A stretch of DNA of 57,714 nucleotides from Gammaproteobacteria bacterium (GTDB lineage: Bacteria > Pseudomonadota > Gammaproteobacteria > Pseudomonadales > Azotimanducaceae). Under the pieces are notes generated by a model. That model saw only the letters and a program-made list of their open reading frames with translations. It searched no databases and was not told the DNA's origin. Within the stretch, counting starts at the first letter, position 1. Every line of letters starts with the position of its first letter. A program made the position numbers and the translations under genes. Location: NCBI GenBank assembly GCA_009837185.1, contig VXUA01000045.1, forward strand, positions 1-57,714, in the 5' to 3' direction. Positions 26,424 to 35,504 of the stretch are shown here, in pieces.

Positions 26424-27356
26424 ATGACACGTTATGTCCTAATGAGGCTCATCCAGGGGGTGATCACCGTCTGGTTTATTGCGACTGCCACGTTCTTTGT
26501 GATGCACAACATTCCTGGCAATCCGTTGCAAAACGAAAAAGCGGTGTCAGAGCAAGTTCAAAAGAAATTAGAAGAGAAGTACGGCTTGGATAAGAACGTC
26601 GTCGTACAGTACGGTATTTACATGTGGAACATGATCCGAGGAGATTTCGGATTGTCGTTCAAACAAGAAGAACGACCAGTTAACAAGATCATAGCTGAAC
26701 GGTTTCCTGTTTCAGCAATCTTAGGAGTACTAGCGATAGTTATCGCAGGTATGGGAGGGGTTCTTTGGGGGGCACTCACCGCGCTCTATCGAAATCGCTG
26801 GCCCGATGTTGTAATAATCATCCTTGTCATACTTGGTATATCCGTACCGTCGTTCGTGTTTGCTACGGTTGGCCAACTTGGTATTGTTGTTGCCAACAGA
26901 ATGCTAGGTTTTGAACTGTTGCCTGTAGCGGGGTGGGGCACCATCTGGCACATGCTGGTACCAGCACTAGTGCTTGGATTAGGTACGATGGCGTTTCTCA
27001 CACGACTAATGCGTACCTCGATGCTTGAAATAGTAAACGCAGACTACATTCGAACGGCCCGTTCGAAGGGGGTCCCTGTCGCACAAATATTTGCAAAACA
27101 CCAATTTCGTAATGCCATACTTCCAGTGGTAACTGTGCTTGGACCGTCGATCGCAGCGATTACCACAGGCGGGTTTGTTGTCGAAAACGTGTTTGCGATT
27201 CCCGGGTTGGGTAGAACTTTTGTTGAAGCAGTGCAACAGAGCGATTACACAGTGATTATGGGAACCACCGTCTTCTATGGTGCATTCCTTGTCCTAATGG
27301 TCATCGTTGTAGATCTAGTGTACGCTCTCATCGATCCGCGGGTACGGTTGCAATGA
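26424..27356 (+). CDS. oppB: peptide ABC transporter permease OppB
   Basis: 310 residues with six membrane segments. It starts MTRYVLMRLIQGVITVWFIATATFF, as OppB/DppB proteins do. The periplasmic IPGNPL and LEEKYGLDKNVVVQY segments are typical. The EAA loop for contact with the ATPases is IRTARSKGVPVAQIFAKH. VENVFAIPGLGR near residue 253 is the family signature. Its TGA overlaps the oppC ATG. It pairs with OppC to form the inner-membrane channel. Confidence 0.93.
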   Translation: MTRYVLMRLIQGVITVWFIATATFFVMHNIPGNPLQNEKAVSEQVQKKLEEKYGLDKNVVVQYGIYMWNMIRGDFGLSFKQEERPVNKIIAERFPVSAILGVLAIVIAGMGGVLWGALTALYRNRWPDVVIIILVILGISVPSFVFATVGQLGIVVANRMLGFELLPVAGWGTIWHMLVPALVLGLGTMAFLTRLMRTSMLEIVNADYIRTARSKGVPVAQIFAKHQFRNAILPVVTVLGPSIAAITTGGFVVENVFAIPGLGRTFVEAVQQSDYTVIMGTTVFYGAFLVLMVIVVDLVYALIDPRVRLQ

Positions 27357-28765
27357 CAGAATTGTCTTTCAAACCAACAACAGTCGCCTCGGATATCGAA
27401 CAAACGAGCCGCCCATCTCTCTCGTACTGGCAAGATGCGTTTATTCGGCTCGTAGCGAACAAGCGTGCGATAACTTCTCTCGTAGTAATCATCCTACTAA
27501 TAATCTTCGCTTTTATCGCGCCTCACGTGTTTTGGACTATCAAACACGACGTACAAAACCTTGATCGTACTTCAGAACCACCCTGGATTAATCGCAAAGC
27601 GATGGTTTTGCCAGACCAAGATGATTGGCAAGATGTGCACGTTGCTGCAGCGATTGGTGAACATCGGGCACCAACAGTACTCGAAGTAGTCGGTGAACCT
27701 ACTACTTCAAGAGTTCGTTTGAAGTGGGAACCCGTTCCGAATGCTTATGGCTACCGAATTTATCGCAATATCGTAGAACCCTCAGAGGATACACCGCTTG
27801 GATTGTCTATGGGTGTTAACGAGGCAGGAACGCACGTCAGCTTTGAAGATCGGTTGGCAATTCGCCAAAAGCCTTACTGGTACTCGGTAGTAGCATTAGA
27901 TGAAGATGGTACAGAGTTTGAAGCCGCGAAAACGATAAATGTGCGACCTCAGCTCGCGATCACCGTAAGTGAAGCTTTAACTCTAACAAAAGCCGATAAC
28001 GTGCAACCCGGTGACACGGTTTCACTGTTTTGGCATCCGCTAGGTACCGACTATCTGGGTCGGGATATGTTAGCTCGACTCATGAAAGGTGCGCAAGTCT
28101 CGCTTACCATTGGTATTGTCGCTCCTTTACTCTTCATGATTCTCGGCATCATTATTGGGAGCGTTTCAGGATACTTTGGTGGAATGGTTGATGCAGGGTT
28201 GATGCGGTTTACCGATTTCGTAATCGCCCTGCCATTCCTTTTGTTCATGATTTTGTTTAAATTGCTATTCGTACCGTCAGGGGACACTGAGAACTGGATG
28301 AGTAATTTTCAGGAGTGGCTCGGTATTGAAGGTGGAATGCTGGCTATGGTAGTCGCTTTGGTGCTGCTCAGCTGGCCTGGGATCGCTCGCCTAGTTCGGG
28401 GAGAAGTGCTAAAAATCCGAGAACAAGGTTACGTCGAAGCTTCGAAACTTCTCGGAGCCCCCAATAGTTGGCTGATTGGTCGCCATATGATTCCAAATAC
28501 CATGGGTGTGGTACTCGTATCCTTCACTTTTGCGGTACCCGCCACCATATTTACAGAAGCATTTCTTTCGTTTATCGGTATGGGAGTAGTACCGCCCACT
28601 CCCTCTTGGGGCTCGATGTGTAACGATGGAATACGAACCATGGAAATGTATCCGCACGAGTTGCTCTTTCCTGCACTATTTATCAGCATTACTGTGCTTG
28701 CTTTCAATTTACTCGGTGATGGACTGCGGGACGCACTTGACGCACGAATGAGATCTCGCGAATGA
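27353..28765 (+). CDS. oppC: peptide ABC transporter permease OppC with inserted fibronectin-III-like domain
   Basis: 470 residues, against about 300 for usual OppC. The first membrane helix is at about 38-58. The normal periplasmic segment is interrupted by about 100 residues (105-200) that read as a fibronectin type III fold: RVRLKWEPVPNAYGYRIYRN, then KPYWYSVVALDEDGTE. The standard sequence resumes at HPLGTDYLGRDMLARLMKGA and continues with the remaining helices and the EAA loop VLKIREQGYVEASKLLGA. The frame is continuous with no sign of assembly error. The insertion faces the periplasm, where OppA docks, so it may bind OppA, a peptide or the cell wall; that is inference. Confidence 0.91.
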   Translation: MTELSFKPTTVASDIEQTSRPSLSYWQDAFIRLVANKRAITSLVVIILLIIFAFIAPHVFWTIKHDVQNLDRTSEPPWINRKAMVLPDQDDWQDVHVAAAIGEHRAPTVLEVVGEPTTSRVRLKWEPVPNAYGYRIYRNIVEPSEDTPLGLSMGVNEAGTHVSFEDRLAIRQKPYWYSVVALDEDGTEFEAAKTINVRPQLAITVSEALTLTKADNVQPGDTVSLFWHPLGTDYLGRDMLARLMKGAQVSLTIGIVAPLLFMILGIIIGSVSGYFGGMVDAGLMRFTDFVIALPFLLFMILFKLLFVPSGDTENWMSNFQEWLGIEGGMLAMVVALVLLSWPGIARLVRGEVLKIREQGYVEASKLLGAPNSWLIGRHMIPNTMGVVLVSFTFAVPATIFTEAFLSFIGMGVVPPTPSWGSMCNDGIRTMEMYPHELLFPALFISITVLAFNLLGDGLRDALDARMRSRE

Positions 28766-29772
28766 GCCAATCACTGTTTGAAGTTTCGAATTTACAGGTT
28801 GAGTTCACGACCTACGGAGGCATCGTGCACGCTGTTCGTGGCGCGAACTTTCATGTCGGTCGCGGTGAAACTCTTGCCATTGTTGGTGAATCTGGTTGCG
28901 GAAAGTCCGTAGCCGTACAGAGCGTTATGGGGCTCATTCCCATACCTCCTGGTCGTATTGTGGCGGGAGAAGCATGGCTTGAAGGACACAACATAATCGA
29001 CAATCACATCATTAACGGTCAAGACATCCGCGGTAATAAAGTCGGTATGATCTTTCAAGATCCAATGACGTCATTAAATCCCACGATGACAATCGGAAAT
29101 CAAATAGCCGAGCCTCTCAAGTTGCATCGAAAAATGTCGACTTCGCAAGCGAAGAAAAGAGCAATCGAATTGTTAGAAATGTCGAAAATACCAGAGGCAT
29201 CGAAACGAGCTAGCCAATATCCGTTTGAATTCTCGGGCGGCATGTTGCAACGTGCGATGATCGCGATGGCGATCGCATGTGAACCAGATTTGCTCATCGC
29301 AGATGAACCAACAACGGCACTTGACGTGACCATACAAGCGCAGATACTAGACTTGATCAAAGATCTACAAAAGGAAGTTGGTATGGGCTTAGTGCTCATC
29401 ACTCATGATTTGGGTGTAGTGTCTCGAGTAGCTGATCGCGTAGTGGTGATGTATGCTGGTGAAATTCTTGAATCCGGTACCGTTGACCAGATTTTTTATT
29501 CACCCTCACACCCCTACACGGTTGGTCTGTTGAGTGCTATGCCCACGAACAAGCCGGATGTGATTCAAGAGTTAATGCCGATTCCTGGCAGCCCTCCCGA
29601 TCTTTTTTCCCCACCAGATGGTTGCGGATATGCCGCGCGGTGCCCTCATACGATGGAAGCGTGCCTAGCAAACCGACCGGACGAATTCTCCATCGCGTTG
29701 TCGCATTTCTCTAAATGTTGGCTTCACCACGAAGCCTGTGAACACGAAGTACTCGAGGTACAACAAGCGTGA
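28762..29772 (+). CDS. oppD: peptide ABC transporter ATPase OppD
   Basis: 336 residues. Walker A is GESGCGKSVAVQS (about 40-52), the Q loop is MIFQDPMTSLNP, the signature is FSGGMLQRAMIAMAIA (SGGM, as in many OppD), and Walker B is LLIADEPTTALD. The C-terminal oligopeptide extension has PIPGSPPDLFSPPDGCGYAARCPHTMEACL; its cysteines may form the iron-sulfur site proposed for this family. The ATG overlaps the oppC stop; the stop overlaps the oppF GTG. Confidence 0.93.
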   Translation: MSQSLFEVSNLQVEFTTYGGIVHAVRGANFHVGRGETLAIVGESGCGKSVAVQSVMGLIPIPPGRIVAGEAWLEGHNIIDNHIINGQDIRGNKVGMIFQDPMTSLNPTMTIGNQIAEPLKLHRKMSTSQAKKRAIELLEMSKIPEASKRASQYPFEFSGGMLQRAMIAMAIACEPDLLIADEPTTALDVTIQAQILDLIKDLQKEVGMGLVLITHDLGVVSRVADRVVVMYAGEILESGTVDQIFYSPSHPYTVGLLSAMPTNKPDVIQELMPIPGSPPDLFSPPDGCGYAARCPHTMEACLANRPDEFSIALSHFSKCWLHHEACEHEVLEVQQA

Positions 29773-30743
29773 CTGAACCTCTAGTCCAAGTCCACAATCT
29801 GACTAAACATTTCAAGCTCGGAATGCGGGATTTGGTCCATGCCGTGGATGGCGTTTCGCTTGACATTCATCCAAAGGAGATCGTTGGTCTTGTCGGCGAG
29901 AGTGGCTCTGGCAAGTCGACCTTAGGAAAAACGATTATTGGTCTTCATACCAAGACTGCTGGCAGGGTGAATTTTGATGGTAGGAGGTTACCGTTTCGAT
30001 TTTCAGCTACCCACTTTCGCAACTACGCCAACCGTATGCAGATGATCTTCCAAGATCCGTACTCGTCGTTGAACCCCAGAATGACCGTGGGAGAAATTAT
30101 TGGGGAAGGTCCAAAGTTACTTGGGTTAAAGACGCGCGAGGAAACTAAGAGAGAAACCCGAGAATGGCTAGAGCGTGTTGGTCTTAACGCGGACCATGTC
30201 TCTCGTTATCCACATGAATTTTCCGGTGGACAACGACAACGGATCGGAATCGCGCGCGCGCTCATACTAGAACCTGACTTTGTGATTTGTGATGAACCGA
30301 TTTCCGCGCTTGATGTGTCGGTGCAAGCACAGGTAATCAATCTCTTGGGTGAGTTGAAAGATTCTCTGGGACTCACCTTGTTGTTTATCGCCCATGACCT
30401 GTCCATGGTACGTTACGTCTCTGACAGAATTGCAGTGATGTACCTCGGTTCACTGATTGAAATCGGTCCCGCGGATGAAGTGTTTTTCCAACCAAAGCAT
30501 CCATACACCAAAGTTTTAATCGGTTCGAATCCTGAACCAGATCCAAAATTTGAGCGGTCCCGCACTTCTACAAAAATTCTAGGTGAGATACCATCACCTG
30601 TGAATATTAAACCGGGCTGTCGATTCGCAAGTCGATGCCCGAAAGTGATGGATGTTTGTCGTAAGACAACGCCGGAGCTACGAAACATCGCTACTAACGG
30701 CAAAGAGCGACTTGTCGCTTGTTACTTATACGAAGAAGAGTAA
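29769..30743 (+). CDS. oppF: peptide ABC transporter ATPase OppF
   Basis: 324 residues from a GTG that overlaps the oppD TGA. Walker A is GESGSGKSTLGKT, the Q loop is MIFQDPYSSLNPRM, the signature is FSGGQRQRIGIARAL and Walker B is FVICDEPISALD. The C-terminal cysteine-containing extension includes GCRFASRCPKVMDVC. The stop TAA at 30741-30743 touches the insertion sequence: its last base is the first base of the 9-bp target duplication. The protein is therefore intact, but transcription beyond it is interrupted. Confidence 0.93.
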   Translation: MTEPLVQVHNLTKHFKLGMRDLVHAVDGVSLDIHPKEIVGLVGESGSGKSTLGKTIIGLHTKTAGRVNFDGRRLPFRFSATHFRNYANRMQMIFQDPYSSLNPRMTVGEIIGEGPKLLGLKTREETKRETREWLERVGLNADHVSRYPHEFSGGQRQRIGIARALILEPDFVICDEPISALDVSVQAQVINLLGELKDSLGLTLLFIAHDLSMVRYVSDRIAVMYLGSLIEIGPADEVFFQPKHPYTKVLIGSNPEPDPKFERSRTSTKILGEIPSPVNIKPGCRFASRCPKVMDVCRKTTPELRNIATNGKERLVACYLYEEE

Positions 30744-30751
30744 TTCGTAAA
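30743..30751 (+). repeat. 9-bp target-site duplication, left copy
   Basis: ATTCGTAAA directly abuts the left inverted repeat and is repeated exactly at 32608-32616. This is the duplication made on insertion of the element. Confidence 0.85.
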
Positions 30752-30769
30752 CAGACATTCTGCATTTCT
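30752..30769 (+). repeat. IS left terminal inverted repeat
   Basis: 18 bases that match the right end in 17 positions; the one difference is at position 5. Confidence 0.88.
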
Positions 30770-31083
30770 GAATTGCGTGAGGTAGTTTTTGGGTAATCCG
30801 GCGATGAATTGTGGAGTTTTCTACGAAAATGTAGGGATTGGGGGCGCAATAGGGATGGTCTGGTACAACAAAGATAGATTTTTGCTGCCTAGGGAGTCGT
30901 AACAGACGCTCAGATGATGCTTTTTTCAATGTTTGCGGTGATCTGGACCATAGGGTTTCGTAACCGAGTTGCGACGGCTTCTCGGTGTGTGGATTTCGTG
31001 ATTGCGGAAACACTTTCAAGTGTCTGTGTCCGGTGGGTCGAGCCCCCCTAAGATGGTTTCATAGCAGCCGAGCCAATCGGAGA

Positions 31084-32430
31084 TCACACAGGCACTGAGG
31101 AAGACCCGTTGGCACTCCCACATCGCCGACCACGCGGAATAGCACCCGCGCGCACGGCTTGAAAGTACGGACAACGTAAAGAGCATAATTGATCCAGGAG
31201 CGCGGCCACCATCATCAGTTGTGCCCGATTATCGCATAAGGCGTGTTTGCCATGTCCGTAATGGTGTTCAAAATTCATTCCAGTCTGTGCTTTCATGGTC
31301 TTGAAAATACAATTCTCGATGAGCCAGCGCCGCCGTGCATAACGGACGAAAAGCGCGCTATTCTTGATGGACGCCGGGAGCGTCGTCACCCATTCTCCCA
31401 CCACCCGGCGACCGCCTTGTTTCGTCTCTCGTTGACACTGCAGGACCGTCACTTTCAACTCCGGATGTTGGCCATTCAACGGTCGCGCCGACAAGCATCG
31501 ATATTCCAATGTGTGCCGATCTTTGGGCAGGCGTTCTTGCGTGGCTTCCTGTGGGGTCGCCGGTCGCCAGCGGGCTTCTGGCAGACCCGCACGGGCGGCA
31601 TACGTGAAGATGCCGCGCTGGTGTTGCCGAGGTTTCACCGCCAGTAACCATTCCATGTTTAATTCCTGCAACAACTGCACCATCGGCCCGGTCGCATACA
31701 AGGCATCCGCCAAAATCACCATGCGTAAGTGCGGATGGCGTGTTCGCAATCGGCGCAGCAACCGTTTGGCAGCTTCCGGTTCACAGTCATTCTTCGTGGC
31801 ACCATCGGCGCGACCAATGGGCTCTACACCCAACGGCAACGCCGCCGAAGTTTGGGGATGCACCACCGCGGCGGTCACCACTTGATGACTATAGGTCCGA
31901 CTGCCGTCTCGATGGTTGGTAATCCGACAATGATCGCAATGAATCGTGCTGGAAGAAAATACTCCAGTGCCATCCAAGGCCACTAACACCGTACCGTGAG
32001 CGGTCTCAAATTCCGACCACAATTGGGTCTGTTCCACCCATTTAAAAAGTGCCTGAAAAACCCGCTCAAAAGCACTCGTGCGCACCTCATCCAAACGGTG
32101 TCGAAAGGTCGTGTCCGTCAGGATCGGCTGCACTGCAAACAAGGCTCGAATATTGCTCCGCGCCCGTTGCTGACGCCGCTGTCGGTGAACCGCACTGATC
32201 ACCTTCGGGTCGGCCTCGTCCGAGGGCGTCAAGTACTGACATAACGACGGATATTTAAAGACGAATAACGACAACGCCATGCTCAAACAATCGCGTAAGC
32301 GATACTGGCACTGCGCTGCCTTCGGATACGACGCTTCTAGTTGGATGAAAACCGATCGACAGATCTGCAGCAGACGCTCCATCACGACCCGACGATGATT
32401 CCCAGTGGCTTCCCTGCCGCGCTGGTTCAT
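31084..32430 (-). CDS. IS transposase, DDE type (IS4-like)
   Basis: 448 residues. The acidic triad can be placed as VLVALDGTGVFSS (first Asp), MVILADALYATGPMVQ (second Asp) and the C-terminal YARRRWLIENCIFKTMK (Glu), which resembles the Y-R-E-K signature of IS4 transposases. The start ATG at 32430 has AGGGA upstream; a second ATG 16 codons in is possible. No frameshift or stop interrupts it, so the element may still be active. It is oriented against the opp operon and the TonB receptor. Confidence 0.88.
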   Translation of the reverse strand: MNQRGREATGNHRRVVMERLLQICRSVFIQLEASYPKAAQCQYRLRDCLSMALSLFVFKYPSLCQYLTPSDEADPKVISAVHRQRRQQRARSNIRALFAVQPILTDTTFRHRLDEVRTSAFERVFQALFKWVEQTQLWSEFETAHGTVLVALDGTGVFSSSTIHCDHCRITNHRDGSRTYSHQVVTAAVVHPQTSAALPLGVEPIGRADGATKNDCEPEAAKRLLRRLRTRHPHLRMVILADALYATGPMVQLLQELNMEWLLAVKPRQHQRGIFTYAARAGLPEARWRPATPQEATQERLPKDRHTLEYRCLSARPLNGQHPELKVTVLQCQRETKQGGRRVVGEWVTTLPASIKNSALFVRYARRRWLIENCIFKTMKAQTGMNFEHHYGHGKHALCDNRAQLMMVAALLDQLCSLRCPYFQAVRAGAIPRGRRCGSANGSSSVPV

Positions 32431-32589
32431 GGGCTTCCCTGCCTCGAATCAAATCCAAAACAACTAGCATACTCGAAACCCAACCCACCCACAACAAAAT
32501 ACGACGCCTCGGCGGCTACACTACCGCTTAAAATTGCCAAACACTACCGAAAACAACCAGAATTCAACACCGTTTTGATACCCTCAATG

Positions 32590-32607
32590 AGAAATGCAGA
32601 ATTTCTG
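32590..32607 (-). repeat. IS right terminal inverted repeat
   Basis: The reverse complement begins CAGAAATTCTGCATTTCT and pairs with the left end at 17 of 18 positions. Confidence 0.88.
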
Positions 32608-32616
32608 ATTCGTAAA
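32608..32616 (+). repeat. 9-bp target-site duplication, right copy
   Basis: ATTCGTAAA, identical to 30743-30751, directly abuts the right inverted repeat. Confidence 0.85.
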
Positions 32617-32728
32617 ATCAATTGGTTGTGTGAGTTTTTTCTCCACAAACCACATGTAACGGTGGGACGTTTGCTGTGAACAAATTCACCGTCTCACTTT
32701 TCGTCACAAATCATTCATAGGAGTTATT

Positions 32729-35296
32729 GTGTTTACAAAGATACCCAACCTTTTTGTCAAATTTGTTTGCCTCACAGTGCTTATGCTACCCGCTAGTGTC
32801 TTGATTGCACAGGAAGAAAATGACCAAGGACAAACCGTGTCCGCAAACGACGAGATTGAGGAAGTTAAGGTAGTTGGTTCGCGGCGACTAGACCGTTCAG
32901 CAGCGGACTCGCCAGTACCCGTTGACGTCTTACAAGCGGATGAATTTCTTGCTCAAGGTGGTAACGATATGGATGACCTTCTTGCAGCCTTGGTACCGTC
33001 CTATAACGTTTCATTAGAGCCTATCAGTGATGCCGCGACGTTTATTCGACCCGCAGTGTTGCGTTCGCTATCGCCCGACTCTACGCTAGTACTGGTTAAT
33101 GGTAAGCGTCGTCATCGCGCCGCGGTTATCGCGCTTCTTGGAGCTGGGGCTGCCGGTGGCGCACAAGCACCAGACCTTTCAGTGATACCAGCAGTTGCCT
33201 TAGATCGAGTAGAGGTTCTAAGAGATGGTGCTTCGTCTCAATATGGATCGGATGCAATCGCCGGAATTATGAATTTCGTACTAAAAGAGGCCTCCGATGG
33301 TTTCTTACTTGACATTAAGACCGGACAGTATTTTGAAGGTGATGGAGCTCAGGTTTCAGTTGCCTCTTATATTGGGTTCCCTCTCAGTGACGTCGGATTC
33401 GCGACTTTTGCCGCTGAATGGAAAGAACAAGATGCGACCAGCCGGAGTTCACAACGCACCGACGCTCAAGATCTGATTGATGCAGGGAACACTGATGTAC
33501 GCCAACCTGCGGCACAAATTTGGGGTTCACCTGACATTTATGACGACTTTAAGATTTGGGGAAATGTCGGAGTTGATGTCGGTGACAACAATGAAGCGTA
33601 TGCATTTGGGAATTGGGCTGAAAGAGAAGTGGTCGGTGGCTTTTACTACAGAAATCCACATACTCGCAACGGCGTGTTTCGAGGCGATGTAGTCGATGGT
33701 TTCAATACCGTTAAAGTTGCCGATTTAACCGGAGACATGTCCGGAAATTGTCCAGTCGTAAGAATCGTTGACCATGTTGCGGATCCGGACGCTCTCGCAG
33801 CTATTCAAAATGATCCAAATTGTTATTCGTTGATTGAAAAGTTTCCAGGTGGATTTACACCTAACTTTGGGGGACAAATTGCTGACCTTTCACTTGTCGG
33901 TGGACTGCGCGGAACCATGAACAACGGTTGGTATTTCGACCTTAGCGCGTCGATCGGACGCAGCTATGCGCTGTTCTACATATTCAACACAATCAATCCG
34001 CAACTCTTGAGCCTACGAAACAATATCCCAACACACTATGAATCCGGGGCATACACTGAAACGGACCGGGTATTTAACGTTGATATGGCGAAACCCATCG
34101 AGCTAGATAATGGGCTTGTAGTCAACTTTGCTTGGGGCTATGAACAACGACAAGACTCGTTCCGGATAAGCAATGGCGAACCTAATTCTTACTTCATTGA
34201 TCCAAACTTAGCTGCTCAAGGCTTTGGAATTGGATCGAATGGATTTCCAGGTTTCCCGCCGACGGATGCAGGGATTAACAGCGTTGACTCTACCGCATTC
34301 TACGTCGATTTGGAATCGGATGTGTCAGAAAACTTCCTTCTCGCGGGAGCTTTACGCTATGAGAATTACCCAGACTACGGCGACACTTTGGACGGCAAAT
34401 TAGCTGCGCGAATTGAAATCAATCCCACGACCGCGATTCGGGGCGCGGTTAGCACTGGTTTTAGAGTACCGACGGCTGGACAGGCGAATCTTCGAAACGT
34501 AACTACAGAATTTGATATGGGTATGCTTGCAGACATCGCAACGTTACCACCTACTAACGCAATCGCTATTCAGAAAGGCGCACAGGCACTAACTCCTGAG
34601 AAATCGGTCAATACGACTTTCGGATTCATCGGTTCGGTGGCAAACATCAGCGTCACGGTCGATTGGTATAACATTGAAGTGAAAGACCGTATCGCATTCA
34701 CAAGCCGTTTCCATCTAACTGACGCAGATATTGAAGCACTCCTCGCTGAGGGGGTCGCCGACGCGTCGAGTTTTTCTAGCGTACGATTCTTGTCAAATCA
34801 GCAAACTCTTCGTACGTCCGGTATTGATGTCGTTGCTACCACTCAGGTTGAGTTCGGAGGAGGAGTTTCTAGTTTCGCAGTCGCAGCGAATTTCAACGAT
34901 GTAGAATTGTCCAAATTTAATCCAGATTTCACTTCTGAAAATCGAAAGAATCAGATTGAAGACGGTCAGCCCGCTACGCGAATCACCGCTACGTGGAACC
35001 ATCGAGTGAACCAAATCAACGCGATGGTTAGGTTGAGATACTACGGTGAATATTACGACACACCCACGAACGATGCGGCCGCAGCTTATCGTCCAGATCC
35101 CGTAGCGATTTGGGATGCTGAAATCTCCTTTCACATGAATGACCGAACGACTATTACAGGTGGCATGCAGAACATGACGGATGTGTATCCGACCGTGAAT
35201 CCCAACGGAAATATCGCGGGTCTCCTCTACGGTGAGCAATCTCCCTATGGTTTCAACGGCGGATATATCTATGGGAGAATTACTTGGCAAAGATAA
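32729..35296 (+). CDS. TonB-dependent outer-membrane receptor
   Basis: 855 residues from GTG, with AGGAG at 32719-32723. A signal peptide (about 1-28, ending ASVLIAQ) is followed by a TonB-box-like EIEEVKVVGSRR. The plug domain contains STLVLVNGKRRHRAAV and VPAVALDRVEVLRDGASSQYGSDAIAGI in spirit (here ALDRVEVLRDGASSQYGSDA). A long beta-barrel follows and ends in an aromatic-rich RITWQR strand. Such receptors import siderophores, cobalamin, sugars or peptides using TonB energy. Without the upstream IS it would follow oppF by about 110 bp, so peptides or peptide siderophores are a reasonable guess. A strong terminator follows. Confidence 0.91.
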   Translation: MFTKIPNLFVKFVCLTVLMLPASVLIAQEENDQGQTVSANDEIEEVKVVGSRRLDRSAADSPVPVDVLQADEFLAQGGNDMDDLLAALVPSYNVSLEPISDAATFIRPAVLRSLSPDSTLVLVNGKRRHRAAVIALLGAGAAGGAQAPDLSVIPAVALDRVEVLRDGASSQYGSDAIAGIMNFVLKEASDGFLLDIKTGQYFEGDGAQVSVASYIGFPLSDVGFATFAAEWKEQDATSRSSQRTDAQDLIDAGNTDVRQPAAQIWGSPDIYDDFKIWGNVGVDVGDNNEAYAFGNWAEREVVGGFYYRNPHTRNGVFRGDVVDGFNTVKVADLTGDMSGNCPVVRIVDHVADPDALAAIQNDPNCYSLIEKFPGGFTPNFGGQIADLSLVGGLRGTMNNGWYFDLSASIGRSYALFYIFNTINPQLLSLRNNIPTHYESGAYTETDRVFNVDMAKPIELDNGLVVNFAWGYEQRQDSFRISNGEPNSYFIDPNLAAQGFGIGSNGFPGFPPTDAGINSVDSTAFYVDLESDVSENFLLAGALRYENYPDYGDTLDGKLAARIEINPTTAIRGAVSTGFRVPTAGQANLRNVTTEFDMGMLADIATLPPTNAIAIQKGAQALTPEKSVNTTFGFIGSVANISVTVDWYNIEVKDRIAFTSRFHLTDADIEALLAEGVADASSFSSVRFLSNQQTLRTSGIDVVATTQVEFGGGVSSFAVAANFNDVELSKFNPDFTSENRKNQIEDGQPATRITATWNHRVNQINAMVRLRYYGEYYDTPTNDAAAAYRPDPVAIWDAEISFHMNDRTTITGGMQNMTDVYPTVNPNGNIAGLLYGEQSPYGFNGGYIYGRITWQR

Positions 35297-35321
35297 GCTC
35301 AAATAAATAGACTTTTACATC

Positions 35322-35360
35322 AAAAGCACATAATCGCTACCGCGATTATGTGCTTTTTTT
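35322..35360 (+). terminator. intrinsic terminator after the TonB receptor gene
   Basis: A perfect 16-bp stem (35322-35337 with 35342-35357) closes a 4-base loop TACC and ends in a seven-T run (35354-35360). It lies 26 bp after the receptor stop. Confidence 0.92.
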
Positions 35361-35504
35361 GTGCACTTCTAAAGAATCAGGCTAAGTGCGCTCGAACGCG
35401 GTGAAATCTAAGAACTTAACACTGCAAGCTGGGTTTATTGAACACGGAGACTCACGGAAATAGGGAAGTCTTATCACGCGAGAGATCGTCTGAAATCCGT
35501 ATGG

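Larger units (their letters stand above)
30752..32607 (-). mobile_element. complete insertion sequence, IS4-like
   Basis: The element is 1,856 bp. Its terminal inverted repeats are CAGACATTCTGCATTTCT at 30752-30769 and CAGAAATTCTGCATTTCT read inward from 32607 (17 of 18 match). It is flanked by exact 9-bp direct repeats. One transposase gene occupies most of it; about 310 bp at the left end is non-coding and more AT-rich. The transposase part is visibly richer in G+C than its surroundings, which indicates recent arrival. The 9-bp duplication and the transposase active-site pattern fit the IS4 family; the exact subgroup needs a database comparison. Confidence 0.9.

Noticed and set aside
30518-30545. 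GGTTCGAATCC resembling a tRNA T-loop
   Set aside because: It is inside the intact oppF coding frame and no cloverleaf partners exist.
30726-31019. A 97-codon minus-strand frame at the left end of the IS
   Set aside because: It runs across the IS boundary into oppF, so it cannot be a native gene of either.
31243-31986. Several plus-strand frames inside the transposase
   Set aside because: They are shadows of the G+C-rich transposase gene on the other strand.
34793-35302. A 169-codon minus-strand frame opposite the TonB receptor
   Set aside because: It overlaps the well-supported receptor barrel and shows no family motif.
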